Assembly (NCBI GenBank): GCA_017427685.1
Contig: JAFRSH010000023.1
Location: 21,213-85,212 of the forward strand
Origin: Lachnospiraceae bacterium
GTDB lineage: Bacteria > Bacillota > Clostridia > Lachnospirales > Lachnospiraceae
Direction: 5' to 3'
DNA length: 64,000 bases
Shown in pieces: positions 37,901 to 45,506 of the stretch (position 1 is its first letter; the number at the start of each line of letters is the position of its first letter). A program made the translations under genes and the position numbers. The notes below the pieces were generated by a model that had not been told where the DNA came from, made no database searches, and saw only the letters and a list, made by a program, of their open reading frames with translations.

Positions 37901-38990
37901 GTCTCGGTGTGGGCGTAATACGCTCACCTACATCTTCTGCCGGAAGGGGATCGTCAGCCGGTGCCGGAGGCTCAGGAACCTTTGTAGGACGGGGAGCACG
38001 TGTAGGTCTCTCCTGAGGATCAGGTGTGATCAACTCGCGATCTTCGTCTTCTTCCCTCTCTCCCTCACCGGGAACATCGTTATTTGTCTCCTCGTCAGAC
38101 TTGCCACCGTCTGTAGAAGTTGAAGTACGTATCAACCCTTCATCTGTATCGTCGCCTTCTGAATCCCCGGCAACATAATTAGGGTCACTGAAATTGTATT
38201 CGGGTCTTTCTTTGCTGTCTTCCTCTTCACCCTCCTCTTCAGGTGCCTTTGTGGGAGTAGGTGAAATCTGTTCCTTTACCTTTCTCTCGGTGTAAAGACC
38301 GAGCTTCTCAAGGAACTCAATATATGTGTAATTAAAGCCTCCCAGAGAGATGTTCGCCACCTTGGAAACGGGAGCGATCCTGTTGAAAAGGAGCGCGTCG
38401 CCCGAGTAATAGTAGTAATCGATCTCGTCTTCCATAAAACGGATAAACGAATGAACCGGAATCTCTCCGGCAGTTGTGAGTGAACCTCCGACAGTAAGGG
38501 CATCCGCATTCATGTACAGACCGTTACCGGCATCTACAAGGATAAAGTCCTCTCGATATGCACGCTCCATATCGGTGTTGTATGTAACACCACCGCTCAT
38601 GTAGAGGTTTTCATAAGAATCAACATATTCGAAAGATCCGGTGATCAGCTTGTCAACACCGCTGGTGAACATGACTGCCGAACCGTTATTGATCACGTAA
38701 GGATAGTTGGGCGAAATGGGAGTGTAGTCGTTGCCCACATAGAACTTGCCCGACTTTTCGTAGACAATGTCGGACTGAGATGCAGTGATCGCAGGGATTG
38801 AAGTAACAACAGCGCTTTCGTCGGTCGCATACAAACAATCATGTACCTGTTCTCCGACAAAAAAGCCGTCGTTAACAAGTACAAGCTTTGCATTGTAGCC
38901 GCCTGATACGATAAAAAATATCGATGCGATAATAAGTACAAGAGCGATACCGCCCATGGCTATAAACAGTCCCATGCCGCGTTTCTTCAT
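25968..38990 (-). CDS. Giant surface protein, 4340 aa, membrane helix at both ends
   Basis: N-terminal helix 8-29 after MKKRGMG; membrane-proximal domain 35-236 (shared with four other proteins of the operon; ends GDALLFNR...FLEKLGLYTER); acidic and Pro/Thr-rich linker 241-425; immunoglobulin/Fn3-like beta domains about 430-1590 with a charged helical insert about 940-1045; then a very long beta-helix region about 1600-3400 with many GLUG-type repeats (for example VGGLVGHNDLGLIIHNCYI, GIGGMVGYTVNGIELENVY). A low-complexity Gly/Asp/Glu/Thr segment spans about 3870-4150, then helices, and a C-terminal membrane helix (4311-4333) ending in YKKRKEGSR. Both ends should therefore be in or at the membrane with about 4280 residues outside. 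ATG preceded by GGAGGG. Function unknown; adhesion or a moving surface loop is inferred. Confidence 0.93.
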   Translation of the reverse strand: MKKRGMGLFIAMGGIALVLIIASIFFIVSGGYNAKLVLVNDGFFVGEQVHDCLYATDESAVVTSIPAITASQSDIVYEKSGKFYVGNDYTPISPNYPYVINNGSAVMFTSGVDKLITGSFEYVDSYENLYMSGGVTYNTDMERAYREDFILVDAGNGLYMNADALTVGGSLTTAGEIPVHSFIRFMEDEIDYYYYSGDALLFNRIAPVSKVANISLGGFNYTYIEFLEKLGLYTERKVKEQISPTPTKAPEEEGEEEDSKERPEYNFSDPNYVAGDSEGDDTDEGLIRTSTSTDGGKSDEETNNDVPGEGEREEDEDRELITPDPQERPTRAPRPTKVPEPPAPADDPLPAEDVGERITPTPRPTATPLPTPTLIPFIEATSTGEDPMVPAPAAEAAPAAPAPAAAAPVPIPREYKDKPGRPVYYEEWKKPEVHLGDITTGTFTIFLDNFNIENAQFLYKRYGVQFFVKEGTDDSGKLVYSKTVLGSGALRLAQPFKPETTYTMKVVLNYINAYGDVMTEDIMDYGKATFTTKSRDYLDKLDLTYTKGEKESNSFILDDMYFGIVRDNPGNRFIESVEYLSRLEFVVTNAADSRDTREVTLTSSDLNKLRKGEFLKYESSRIFRANSEYNYVIHAYDRGGVRLLFANGTDEISGSFKTCTERPRATFRVQNNKIKDYTVAIRLSNSGNAGIQHTRFRIVDTTGQVVKTEVEYLTVPTSGAISFAIKEDDYEHYFPAALLDGIWDESAGAAGVDSNRYKEIAVKFTNLTDQCVYILEVIADCDIYKFDASDFENGIIPDDIKWREEQLGQSKFTTASIASLGNLFLDNDIPATEENLSEGQLYMTLRIGERTNEQLLDLIENITVGFYKGIKDESGNDTGTFEDTPDPNAQISFVICDVTEDTDYTDVASVIEGTRPPELGEWIRLSNIAAQAKYDSVLTDYYPTALNDTRNAYTEMSDVFDETTGENIPIKYADRKAEADEAQRKLDNGEVGIGSEEYNKLVAIIDDFAILDGMLESQALEVARAEAEKEKKLEYDRKFAELSGGQSTDVYIVNGQFTFGSEYGGDQKRIIDQLMTETDPATATGSAIGLKYSKELRIAVTGLDTNTQYQMKATAHASVGTSGHHSDVRTVLSRSTFRTYRKRATINLQAYYASSSFFTLFGLSVNDPDGAISEYPIDLIVTNRAGDVMGSRKFNSVSDTFEELRFNNLAREEEYTVRFIAKGYNKGWTKASGEISKEIFVNDRDESLKIVTHESIKADISLMSINDAYDLAPEVRVMVGSSGQQSGNITGKFSNQTTGTCNYWLTKGQLSIDKNYYIAGAAQKINGAKVYLQQAVYKIKVDLGDESYNIIEPGIYPTRNRYTHYQLFADEACTQPLSDYDDPNAFVRVDAHDASTNAALSRNYWTSNYIRLNTYLTGNDVTVYLKATPLNLDNPLGGKSTDNSGVYMFSGLSFHKFGDKAYTANINAILKDDFGQLGSGSVSKYYVRVYEKEGEESAGSSGYHLISERVHEWRELLQSEDREHASDNCLLDMYEYDPYDPDGHGTPLGQKTFVGGSNQIDTNFGVRVSTGKYYRLELWVKINNYSVRVGTVVFTSDRIIHAINDENDLYDAYCHPSESYIVTNDLVIDRANIFNTKLFNGVIDFDGHTLVHKTAEYLIHTLGPYGEIRNLVFQKGDGLNNYKNLRGVVYDNRGHLNGIMVVYKNKIEPLGYYDNAGVWQWNEGRNVSNFRESQWIRGMLCENNYPTGVVENFSIDLQEDMHFWYADGVALAVYTNYGIVRNGYTCTTTGAKIRQLAEWEEYKKVHSNETTAKNYYTSSYYTGGIVRRNVNGIIESVYGLVDMELRNNDTNSIYKKGAIVCGLNEGYVRNSFSAAKVLTYKENDGQHRYVAQYGISPANLNFVEGNNVYGHSSNVYHYSCGLDYGKCIDYRGLAYDSNEIRKELLYDYHWYESLFDSDDITKPGQWEYDNIDRGCYPHVRMDECMPAQPMIALPAITQTVNEIVPLAAIVTEQNDAEAFATVTFYNPNSYVVNSIEVENLSTRILQQWEEGKFYYVNVRLYNPLKYYDVYNLRSFRFSTRGSSSVYDKTLDAREYVAVYASFYKPIRGVEDFASISYGLDENYKLANDIDFAGYDAKVFAVSRRNSSGVIQADYNTDDNNYCFTGKFDGDNHEISNIDVGDVGFVFGKVAGPIRNLVVRNIHTMDQSIFGATKSTAKYMGLVATFRSGGSLDNVHVYGARFENITQFCGVLLARNYFENQITNCSVHDVYLSTGMPVDNSTAASVGGLVGHNDLGLIIHNCYIDNFEIHADQAGDIYGIGGMVGYTVNGIELENVYAVRGQINTNYSNAGGLIGSVMSMNDVSTSSKSNYYTEEYFIRNYYTDVDIVTMADNVGGVVGYTSKLSGWDWNYGVVFGRIVSKSSSVDPATLGPVVGFYTGTSNADKKGIRLGKHQYVYDQYNMDGKPFVSHDKEETETSRLAYFNTISYDALTTTGSYAGKVTYGWEDALLRPRLAWKDKFEINETDISNGIMPKLYYSYTDESGNLMLLPGQQDFSLQPSELEVKEFTVSECNDAFNEYPQLALTLSHDDSIMIESDGSGIEFDGAEWNATPTVTTITENGKVVGTSIFGTLRLYNTATLGGQEQKVVQAKDKYFLTAVNYKKSTIATMPAIEANTAGKTVDKKKNVYLNLGFNEGWISIGSEAEWNALMSSSRFGTRGYNIYITADLNFDNEINGLQHNVIVNHFIGNKGGNGSPFNDDGTYDTSRAVKIKGISLYECDTDGNTSAFIEQATGRVAGITFEKCNIAQTYDAGVTKSKASNKTAVIGIVNGRIQNLKFKDITLTAFASANMAPIGFIYNISRNIEVEDINVIQFKRGIYYLSTYANRGGYVAFMGKFAGIDGLKARRVYLDAAGQCMGGVAGTQVGGTYIWDVDAEDIVSFSRLNSSNVPSSFIGGIIGNAKDRGTYQRAGKLHIENVFVSGHSYVGGIAGRAYIGGWNSDGYRRTTGTGVDGNISLYPLDNGTTDESIRSWVKNGLMMSYAGESIGGGVGLGGAWKMDVEDSVVLGGSYTGGVVGRYAAIDCRSKNVYVSRIHEKVGGESLKRTDDTWPSMFFRPGSNYKNEIDSVFSATGIYVNDTDGTNPVTKKSYVGKENSSITSHDDEQQKGEGKYFEWKNAILGKVDNESDAELKALRKSFWDEATWGMTSYRGGDTFGTQEWQYGRQGKVREALGVALSGTTEYSAAGTTIQGLHNTDRQIKFNYNESMYNPKVTTRYDYIGGVVGYATGARTLVAEDTYVFAPRSLYVGGIGGRVSAYDSNYTSFGGNYSFVVKNCDIVGGDNVGGAIGEIFRYNAQAIFVDSQTVVEARRYDATSRTGSKVGGIAGRVYMGSSSVSEHPQFKYIVSAATVIGESNVGGLMGAYEQDFYTDSSDVGWLALGNVIIKGTQSSDRTKGDLIMNRLAGSVNYVKTGAIYKDALLQVKKNPVDTSDADRGIKLRNVPQSETYYTQSGDDYVNTHVDSKVKNRIQKYDNDRLKATGGTAYTSLEWPTQTGMTTSNYTTNRFKYEDVASGFMPTLTMGGSTQNNATWGMKDLYDWDRVKLALPGVSYGSGSGGNSQGGGLIDLSGMPQATLYSSGVDTISIDFSRIDPAYTWTVSIGGQIVSGVVDRKTISFTYDFVSDVTVVVTGAEGETVVASTGAELAHYVSAAGGSYNILAAEGIMRGSGSSTLPTRYGEFVNLYDGKALERDGSIIELETGVVTDATSRGTVTLDERTPAPLATGEYGGYRIETYATYSVTTDLSTGESTVRDGFLFYTDGKSLQSIRTSQKVRPDSVILYSDLENTYFAALGSDRKLQVLLDEAFKVPEGISTEGIYEMSSSREIRAPYCIVRYANGGLCAFNFVTGEILYEQAASRGVASGGGDASSGSRAVSFAHAMELSDALRSGAVNVDGIVRRSPVSGEEITSTDVVEGPYLDGSGNATDGIDSGIGERDAVNGTGTEVGEESVDGQPEPNTEDVVGSEDRSAGGGEGEKEELTTGTQPEDNGAGGGDVGDGPSGRALIPAETGTPDGTEGEVPQTGEAPAGNVGGNTINGTNTINGENGNTDGEVSVAQTGGANSTLGSEAAQTSNTSVDPALLASVESEATSLIEDGSLSLDTITEILGTSESEARIKLFGAAAKIADEDGLSVRDAIAAAFKDIVLNPADYIEEPVIEHATFGLTEKESAFARDMEIIRNSLKSGNTIDPSTLNFVPVFNPETGEYELFEMEELLTGQDEAVKSIEERLAESGKFINTANSFRSGSEESKASRDYRGFIAVLIAVVLAGGLTWALIYKKRKEGSR

Positions 38991-39019
38991 CCTGTAACCC
39001 TCCGTTTTCTTTCTCTGTC

Positions 39020-40444
39020 TCAGTCAAAAAATGATCTATACAAACCGGGCTGTGATGCAACAAGCAACTCTTCTCCATCAGCAGTCAGGATATCCCGCTT
39101 GATGACATCAACGCCTCCACCGTCCTCAAAGGTGACTCTGACGGAACCGGTCTGCAAAATATACGAGTAAGATTTGTCCTCTCCCGTATCGTAGAAGTCA
39201 AGTCTGTCAAATCCGTCGTAAGTGACGCACGAAAACGGCGCCAGTTCAAACGACATATCAGCCCACGAAAGTGTAACAGCTTCCGTAAAAAGGAAGTTCT
39301 CCAAGCCGTCAAATAAAACACCGCGCGGGAGGAGCTTTTTTACGCTCTCATCCGAAGTAACCGCGTAGATCTCACCGTTTTCCCCGATCTCTTTCGTAAT
39401 CCTCGAGAAAGCGGGGAGCGAATACTGCTTCTTGCCTTCCGTATCTACAAAACCGTAGTCGGCCGGAAGGTAAACATATTCTCCTCCGTAAAGCGGACCG
39501 CTTTGGATCTGCGTAGCGAGTTCTTCTCTCTTCTGATACCATGCTCCGTTCAGGCTGTACACTTCCAGATTTTCAGGAAGGTCATAACGGTTTCCGAGGA
39601 AGTACTGGTAAGTTGCCTCAGGAACTATAAGGCTGGTGTCTTCAATGGGTTTTGGTGCCTCCGCCGACTCCTCGATGTCATCGAGATCTATATTCTCAAG
39701 TCCGCTCACGGCACTGTCTCTTTCAACAGTGAGTCCGAGTACCGCAAGGAAATCATTCATAACGTAGCTCTGACCGTCAACACTTACAAGGCTGTCTTTC
39801 GTGATACCGTGAGACGAACGTATCGCCTCTGTATCGGAAATGCTTGCCGTCTTCATGCTGTAACTGTCAAAAAGCACAAGCTCCATCGGAGATATCGTAA
39901 AGCTCTCACCGGGTGAAGTGACGGTAAACTCGTTAAGCGCAAGGAAAAGATTCTTTGTGCACGAAAGAAGCAACAGCCCTTTGCCTGAATCTCTCCTTGT
40001 ATAATCATCCCCAAAAAATGCTTCTTTTATGAGAAATGCATTCCCTTCTACCTTACGTAACTTGAGGTTTTTTTCAAGGAAAACAGCGTCTTCCCAAGGA
40101 ATATAGATATAACTGTTATTATCAAAGAACAACGGAAGCTGCGATGAAAGCTTCTCACCGTTGTACTCGATCGACCCGTCCCCGATCACGGCCTTTCCGT
40201 CCGAAGACAGTACACATACGATCTCGCTTATATCGGTTTCGGCTCCGGGAACCTTCATTATACTCAAAAGCCTGTTCGTGTTGACAAAAGCGTAACCGTA
40301 ATCCTTAAAAACAACTTCTCTCTCGGATCCCGAGAAAAAAATAATTCCCAGAAGCACCACAAGGGCGAGCACAAGAGGTAAAACCACAAATGCCGCTCTT
40401 TTTGATATAAGGCTCTTAGCCCCGGATGTTTTTTTCATGCTCAA
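39020..40444 (-). CDS. Membrane-anchored ectodomain protein with two copies of the operon's shared domain
   Basis: 474 aa (TTG start overlapping the upstream stop; an ATG at 40438 is also possible). Cytoplasmic tail rich in Lys, one membrane helix (about 17-38), then two related extracytoplasmic domains. Copy 1 (45-240) ends SLVSVDGQSYVMNDFLAVLG, like residues 215-236 of the giant protein. Copy 2 (275-470) contains FELAPFSCVTYDGFDRLDF and ILTADGEELLV, like the C-terminus of the five-TM protein upstream. No known family recognised. It has no fibre-like extension, so it could be a structural ring or adaptor component at the membrane. Confidence 0.88.
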   Translation of the reverse strand: MSMKKTSGAKSLISKRAAFVVLPLVLALVVLLGIIFFSGSEREVVFKDYGYAFVNTNRLLSIMKVPGAETDISEIVCVLSSDGKAVIGDGSIEYNGEKLSSQLPLFFDNNSYIYIPWEDAVFLEKNLKLRKVEGNAFLIKEAFFGDDYTRRDSGKGLLLLSCTKNLFLALNEFTVTSPGESFTISPMELVLFDSYSMKTASISDTEAIRSSHGITKDSLVSVDGQSYVMNDFLAVLGLTVERDSAVSGLENIDLDDIEESAEAPKPIEDTSLIVPEATYQYFLGNRYDLPENLEVYSLNGAWYQKREELATQIQSGPLYGGEYVYLPADYGFVDTEGKKQYSLPAFSRITKEIGENGEIYAVTSDESVKKLLPRGVLFDGLENFLFTEAVTLSWADMSFELAPFSCVTYDGFDRLDFYDTGEDKSYSYILQTGSVRVTFEDGGGVDVIKRDILTADGEELLVASQPGLYRSFFD

Positions 40445-41649
40445 TTTACATACTCACTAAGATTTGACGGATTGACAAACAGCATCTGTTCCGTTCCGTC
40501 GGTTTTTATTAAAATATTGGTTCCCAGATCCACCTTCGTGCCGTCTCTCATGAGAGCGTACGCTTCTTTCCCTATCAGACTGTATACGGCGCATGCATCG
40601 GATATCGGATCAAAAAGCATTAGCGAACCGTTGTTTACAGCTGTCAGATACGAGAAGGGAGATATAGTAACAGTCACATCACCGATGGTTAGCGTAGTAT
40701 CCTCAAAGAAGATGTAAGTATCACGTCCGTCATAGAGGAAGAAATCACTTGCATCACGTTCTCTGGACTCACTGCTGATATTGTACGCACCGTCCTCGTA
40801 GGTTATAAGACTCAGGTTGTCGACTCTCTTCGTTGAAGAAATAGCCGGCTGTATGATCGCATACGTACGGGGAAGAAGGATCTTTGAAGTGCTTCTTCCG
40901 TCCCCAAAATAAAGGGGTGTTTCAGCAAGTGTTACCTCTGCTCCGTTCTTGTCTGTAAGAATACAGCCGGACCCCTGCTTACGGATCGTGGTAGGGTAGT
41001 CGTAATACACAAAATCAGACTTGACTACCTGATAGATCTTTGTATCAACCTCAACGCTGTCAAGCCCCGACACTATACTTCCCGCCAATCCAGCCGGAAG
41101 AACCAGTATTACGAAGCAAAGGAGTGTTGTTATCAAGTGAGTCATTGGACGAACCCTTGTACTGAACTCACGCGTGACACTCTTCCTGTGCCTCGAAGTG
41201 GATGCGCCGAGCAGAACATCTATTGAAAGCAATGTTCTCGCAGCCGCCACAACAACCAAAAGGATGTTGAAGATCACAAGAAGAACGATAACGCTTTCTC
41301 TCTTCTGAACTTCGTTCAAATAATCGGAGATTATCCCGTTGACATAGACAGCTCCGACACCTGCTGCGGTGAGCATGACGTCACCGATGAGTCTTAAAAC
41401 ACATCCAACGAAGATATCCCGTTTAAAGGTAACTACAAACGTCAGACCCATGGTCACCGCTTCCGTGAAGATCACTGCGATCACTGTCTTCTCTCCGTAG
41501 TCGTGAACAAGAGCAGCAGCCACCAGGTAAACAAAGAAACGCAGGATGATAACAGCCATAGTTAAAGAATCAAGCTGGTCAAAGCCTGCCGCAGCAACCT
41601 TAAGGCGACTTGTGCGGTTGTTAAGGTCAAATCTGTTAGCCAACCTCAC
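40441..41649 (-). CDS. Five-TM membrane protein with shared ectodomain, candidate replacement for ATPase subunit a
   Basis: 402 aa. Membrane helices at about 28-48, 53-76, 78-106, 118-147 and 169-195, then the shared extracytoplasmic domain (200-400, with YIFFEDTTL, VTISPFSYLTAVNNGSLMLF). It sits directly after the epsilon gene (14-nt overlap) and is the only multi-helix protein in the operon apart from the c subunit. It does not show the conserved Arg helix of subunit a. GTG at 41647-41649 overlaps the epsilon stop; GGAGG is 3 nt before it and 9 nt before an in-frame TTG at 41641-41643, which may be the real start. No family recognised. Confidence 0.85.
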   Translation of the reverse strand: MRLANRFDLNNRTSRLKVAAAGFDQLDSLTMAVIILRFFVYLVAAALVHDYGEKTVIAVIFTEAVTMGLTFVVTFKRDIFVGCVLRLIGDVMLTAAGVGAVYVNGIISDYLNEVQKRESVIVLLVIFNILLVVVAAARTLLSIDVLLGASTSRHRKSVTREFSTRVRPMTHLITTLLCFVILVLPAGLAGSIVSGLDSVEVDTKIYQVVKSDFVYYDYPTTIRKQGSGCILTDKNGAEVTLAETPLYFGDGRSTSKILLPRTYAIIQPAISSTKRVDNLSLITYEDGAYNISSESRERDASDFFLYDGRDTYIFFEDTTLTIGDVTVTISPFSYLTAVNNGSLMLFDPISDACAVYSLIGKEAYALMRDGTKVDLGTNILIKTDGTEQMLFVNPSNLSEYVN

Positions 41650-41914
41650 TGTCCTCCTTTAAGAGTATCTTAAACACATTATTCTTGATGCAGTAGAAGC
41701 CCTTTACACCCTCCAGCTTCCTGACGTCGTTATCGGTCACGATCTCAAGCTCTCCGTCCATCTCACCGAGCGTGGGCATGTAATCAACCATGATCAGGAG
41801 GTTCGACTTCTTGTCCCTCAGTCTCACCATGTGCACATCATGAAAGACCTCGTAACCTGTTGCGAAGCTGATGAGGATCACTTCTATGTACTTTTTCTGA
41901 AGCTGTTTCTTCAT
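41636..41914 (-). CDS. F-type ATPase epsilon-like subunit, short form
   Basis: 92 aa. Position directly after beta (8-nt gap) and the predicted beta-sandwich with YMPTLGEMDGELEIV (compare the N-terminal epsilon domain, where a similar turn precedes the strand that contacts gamma and the c-ring) support epsilon. The C-terminal helical hairpin that inhibits ATP hydrolysis in normal epsilon subunits (about 130-140 aa) is missing. It would couple gamma to the c-ring without the usual brake. Ribosome site TGAGGT. Confidence 0.75.
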   Translation of the reverse strand: MKKQLQKKYIEVILISFATGYEVFHDVHMVRLRDKKSNLLIMVDYMPTLGEMDGELEIVTDNDVRKLEGVKGFYCIKNNVFKILLKEDSEVG

Positions 41915-41922
41915 AAATTACC

Positions 41923-43308
<1,386 letters not shown>

Positions 43309-43322
43309 TCATCTATCCTAAA

Positions 43323-44108
43323 CTAATTAGCGGATTTCTTTGCCATCTTTTTGGTGAAGTTATCAATAACCTTCTCAAACTCTTTCGCAACCCTCTCCTT
43401 ACGGATCTGTACAAGCTGTTCTGCCTCGATCTCTTCGATCTTCTTGAGCGACTCCGAAGTGGAGTTCTGGCGGTAGATGTTCTCCGAAGCGTAACTGTTA
43501 ACCTCGGCGATCTTTACCTCGTAGTTGACGTAGCTTGTAAGCAGGTTGTAAAGGATGCGGTTCGCATCACCTTCCACAAAGAAGTCTTCCGTGTAGACCT
43601 TTGTTCCTACTTCTATGTCGAAGGGGAAGATCTTCTTCTTCGTGATCTCGATCCTCGACGTGTTGTAGAAGTGGTTGTAGATCAGGTTGATCTGCGAATG
43701 TTCCTTGCCCATGATGGTTCCCACAAGGAGTTCATGGACTTTATCATAGCTTGAGTAGAACTCTTCACGAGGAAGTGAAAGGACAACTCCCTGCGCGCTC
43801 TGCCGCAGCTTTCTTCCGATCAGTATCTTGTCAGCATCCGAATCTTGTTCGACGTACTGATTGACCGTAAAATTGATGTTGCCGCAGAATCCGAAATCGC
43901 TTCCGATGTAGATATTGAGCGGCGGTTTTGTTTCGTCTATGCTCCACAGCTTTTTGTCAAGCTGGAAGTTACGATTGTTAGCGATCAGGTCGATGATATC
44001 CGATGCTTCTCTTTCGAGCTTGAGGTACTTCTCGGCTTTCTTTCGTGCCTTGTCAACACGGATGAGGGCGTGGAAGTTCATGACCTTCACTATCGGTTTA
44101 ATCCTCAT
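43323..44108 (-). CDS. F-type ATPase gamma-like rotor subunit
   Basis: 261 aa (normal gamma about 285). The N-terminal helix is present but diverged. The globular-domain landmark reads IGSDFGFCGNINF (compare SDRGLCGGYN in gamma). The C-terminal helix retains the gamma pattern of ASENIYRQNSTSESLKKI followed by charged residues IRKERVAKEFEKVIDNF. It is the central shaft between the alpha/beta hexamer and the c-ring. Order alpha-gamma-beta-epsilon matches standard atp operons. Ribosome site AGGGGG. Confidence 0.88.
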   Translation of the reverse strand: MRIKPIVKVMNFHALIRVDKARKKAEKYLKLEREASDIIDLIANNRNFQLDKKLWSIDETKPPLNIYIGSDFGFCGNINFTVNQYVEQDSDADKILIGRKLRQSAQGVVLSLPREEFYSSYDKVHELLVGTIMGKEHSQINLIYNHFYNTSRIEITKKKIFPFDIEVGTKVYTEDFFVEGDANRILYNLLTSYVNYEVKIAEVNSYASENIYRQNSTSESLKKIEEIEAEQLVQIRKERVAKEFEKVIDNFTKKMAKKSAN

Positions 44109-44120
44109 AAAAACCCCCTA

Positions 44121-45443
44121 TTATCCGAGATCAACAAGTCCGTCAAACATGTGCTGCATTTCTTCGGGCGGGATGGGTGAGAACTTGTACTGACGAAGCT
44201 TGTTACGGATAGCCTTGCCGTTACGCATGCTCTTTAAGAGCTCGGGGCTCATCTCGTCTTCGTTTGCAAGCTCGTAGACGTCACACTTCTCGAGATATGC
44301 AAGAAGCTCACGTCTTACAACCGCACCTACTGCCTTCATCTCTCTGGTCTGAACGGCACCGCCGAGACGGGATACCGAAAGACCGTACTCGATAGCGGGC
44401 TTGTTACCCTTCTCGAAGTTCTTGGTCGAGAGCACGATCTGACCGTCCGTAATGGAGATGATATTTGATGAAATGTAGTCTGTGATGTCGCCGCCCTTTG
44501 TCTCGCAGATAGGAAGGATGGTAACCGAACCTCCGTCCTTATGCTGACATCCTCTCTCGAGAAGACGGGCATGTGTATAGAAAATATCCGAGGGATATGC
44601 GTCACGTCCGGGAACGGTTCCTGTAAGAAGACCGATCTCACGGCAAACATCCGCATGACGCTTAAGGTCATCGATACAAACAAGTACGTCCTTGCCCTCG
44701 AGCATGTACTTCTCTGCTACTGCAAGACCCATGAAAGGAGTGGTCTTGATAACGGGAGGAAACTCGTCATTGAACGCACTGATGATGATCGTGTACTCCA
44801 TCGCACCACGCTTTAAGAGCTCATAAAATACGTTCTTGATCTCTTTCTTTGTCTTACCGATAGCGATATAGATACAGATCATGTCGCGACCCTTCTGGTT
44901 AACGATCGCATCGAGACAGAGCTGAGTCTTGCCTGTACGCTTGTCGCCGATGATGAGCTGACGCTGACCCTTACCAACGGGGTAGATCATGTCGATACCC
45001 GTAACACCGGTCTGCATGGGACGCTTAACGTTTCCTCTGTCCATGATGGGGATGGGAGGAGTCTCGATGGCAAGCTCAATAGTGTTGTCAAACTTCTGAT
45101 CGTTCATACGATCAACACCGAACATATCTACGATATGTCCGATCGAATCGGGTGAGAAAACTCCCTTAAACTCAACACCGGTTGCGTGAACAGCGTCACC
45201 GACGTAGATCTCCTCAGTCTTACGGATGAGCGCCACATAGATACGGTTACGTCCGATCGTGCTGACATAGCCCTCTGCCTTTCCGTCGATAACGATTTTT
45301 TCGAAGTATGCGGCTCCGTCAAGACCCTCAACCTCGATGATGTAGTTCTTGATACCCGCAACGCGGCCTACTTCGTGGATGTTCTTTCTGTCCACGATCT
45401 CACGGCACTTACGATCCACGAGTTCCTCAACATGCTTGCTCAT
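44121..45443 (-). CDS. F-type ATPase alpha-like subunit
   Basis: 440 aa from the ATG at 45441-45443, chosen because GGGGG precedes it; an ATG six codons earlier has no ribosome site. Walker A GDKRTGKT (166-173), Walker B DVLVCIDDL (252-260), the alpha-specific GRDAYPSDIFYTHARLLER (279-297) and the arginine finger Arg359 in SVSRLGGAVQ. The family norm is 500 or more residues; the C-terminal helical domain is shortened. As in normal alpha, it is the non-catalytic partner that supplies the Arg to the beta site. Confidence 0.9.
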   Translation of the reverse strand: MSKHVEELVDRKCREIVDRKNIHEVGRVAGIKNYIIEVEGLDGAAYFEKIVIDGKAEGYVSTIGRNRIYVALIRKTEEIYVGDAVHATGVEFKGVFSPDSIGHIVDMFGVDRMNDQKFDNTIELAIETPPIPIMDRGNVKRPMQTGVTGIDMIYPVGKGQRQLIIGDKRTGKTQLCLDAIVNQKGRDMICIYIAIGKTKKEIKNVFYELLKRGAMEYTIIISAFNDEFPPVIKTTPFMGLAVAEKYMLEGKDVLVCIDDLKRHADVCREIGLLTGTVPGRDAYPSDIFYTHARLLERGCQHKDGGSVTILPICETKGGDITDYISSNIISITDGQIVLSTKNFEKGNKPAIEYGLSVSRLGGAVQTREMKAVGAVVRRELLAYLEKCDVYELANEDEMSPELLKSMRNGKAIRNKLRQYKFSPIPPEEMQHMFDGLVDLG

Positions 45444-45506
45444 AAAAAGTATTACCCCCATTTATAATCTGTTACAATTTACTGTTACCAATCTGTCGGT
45501 CGATAC

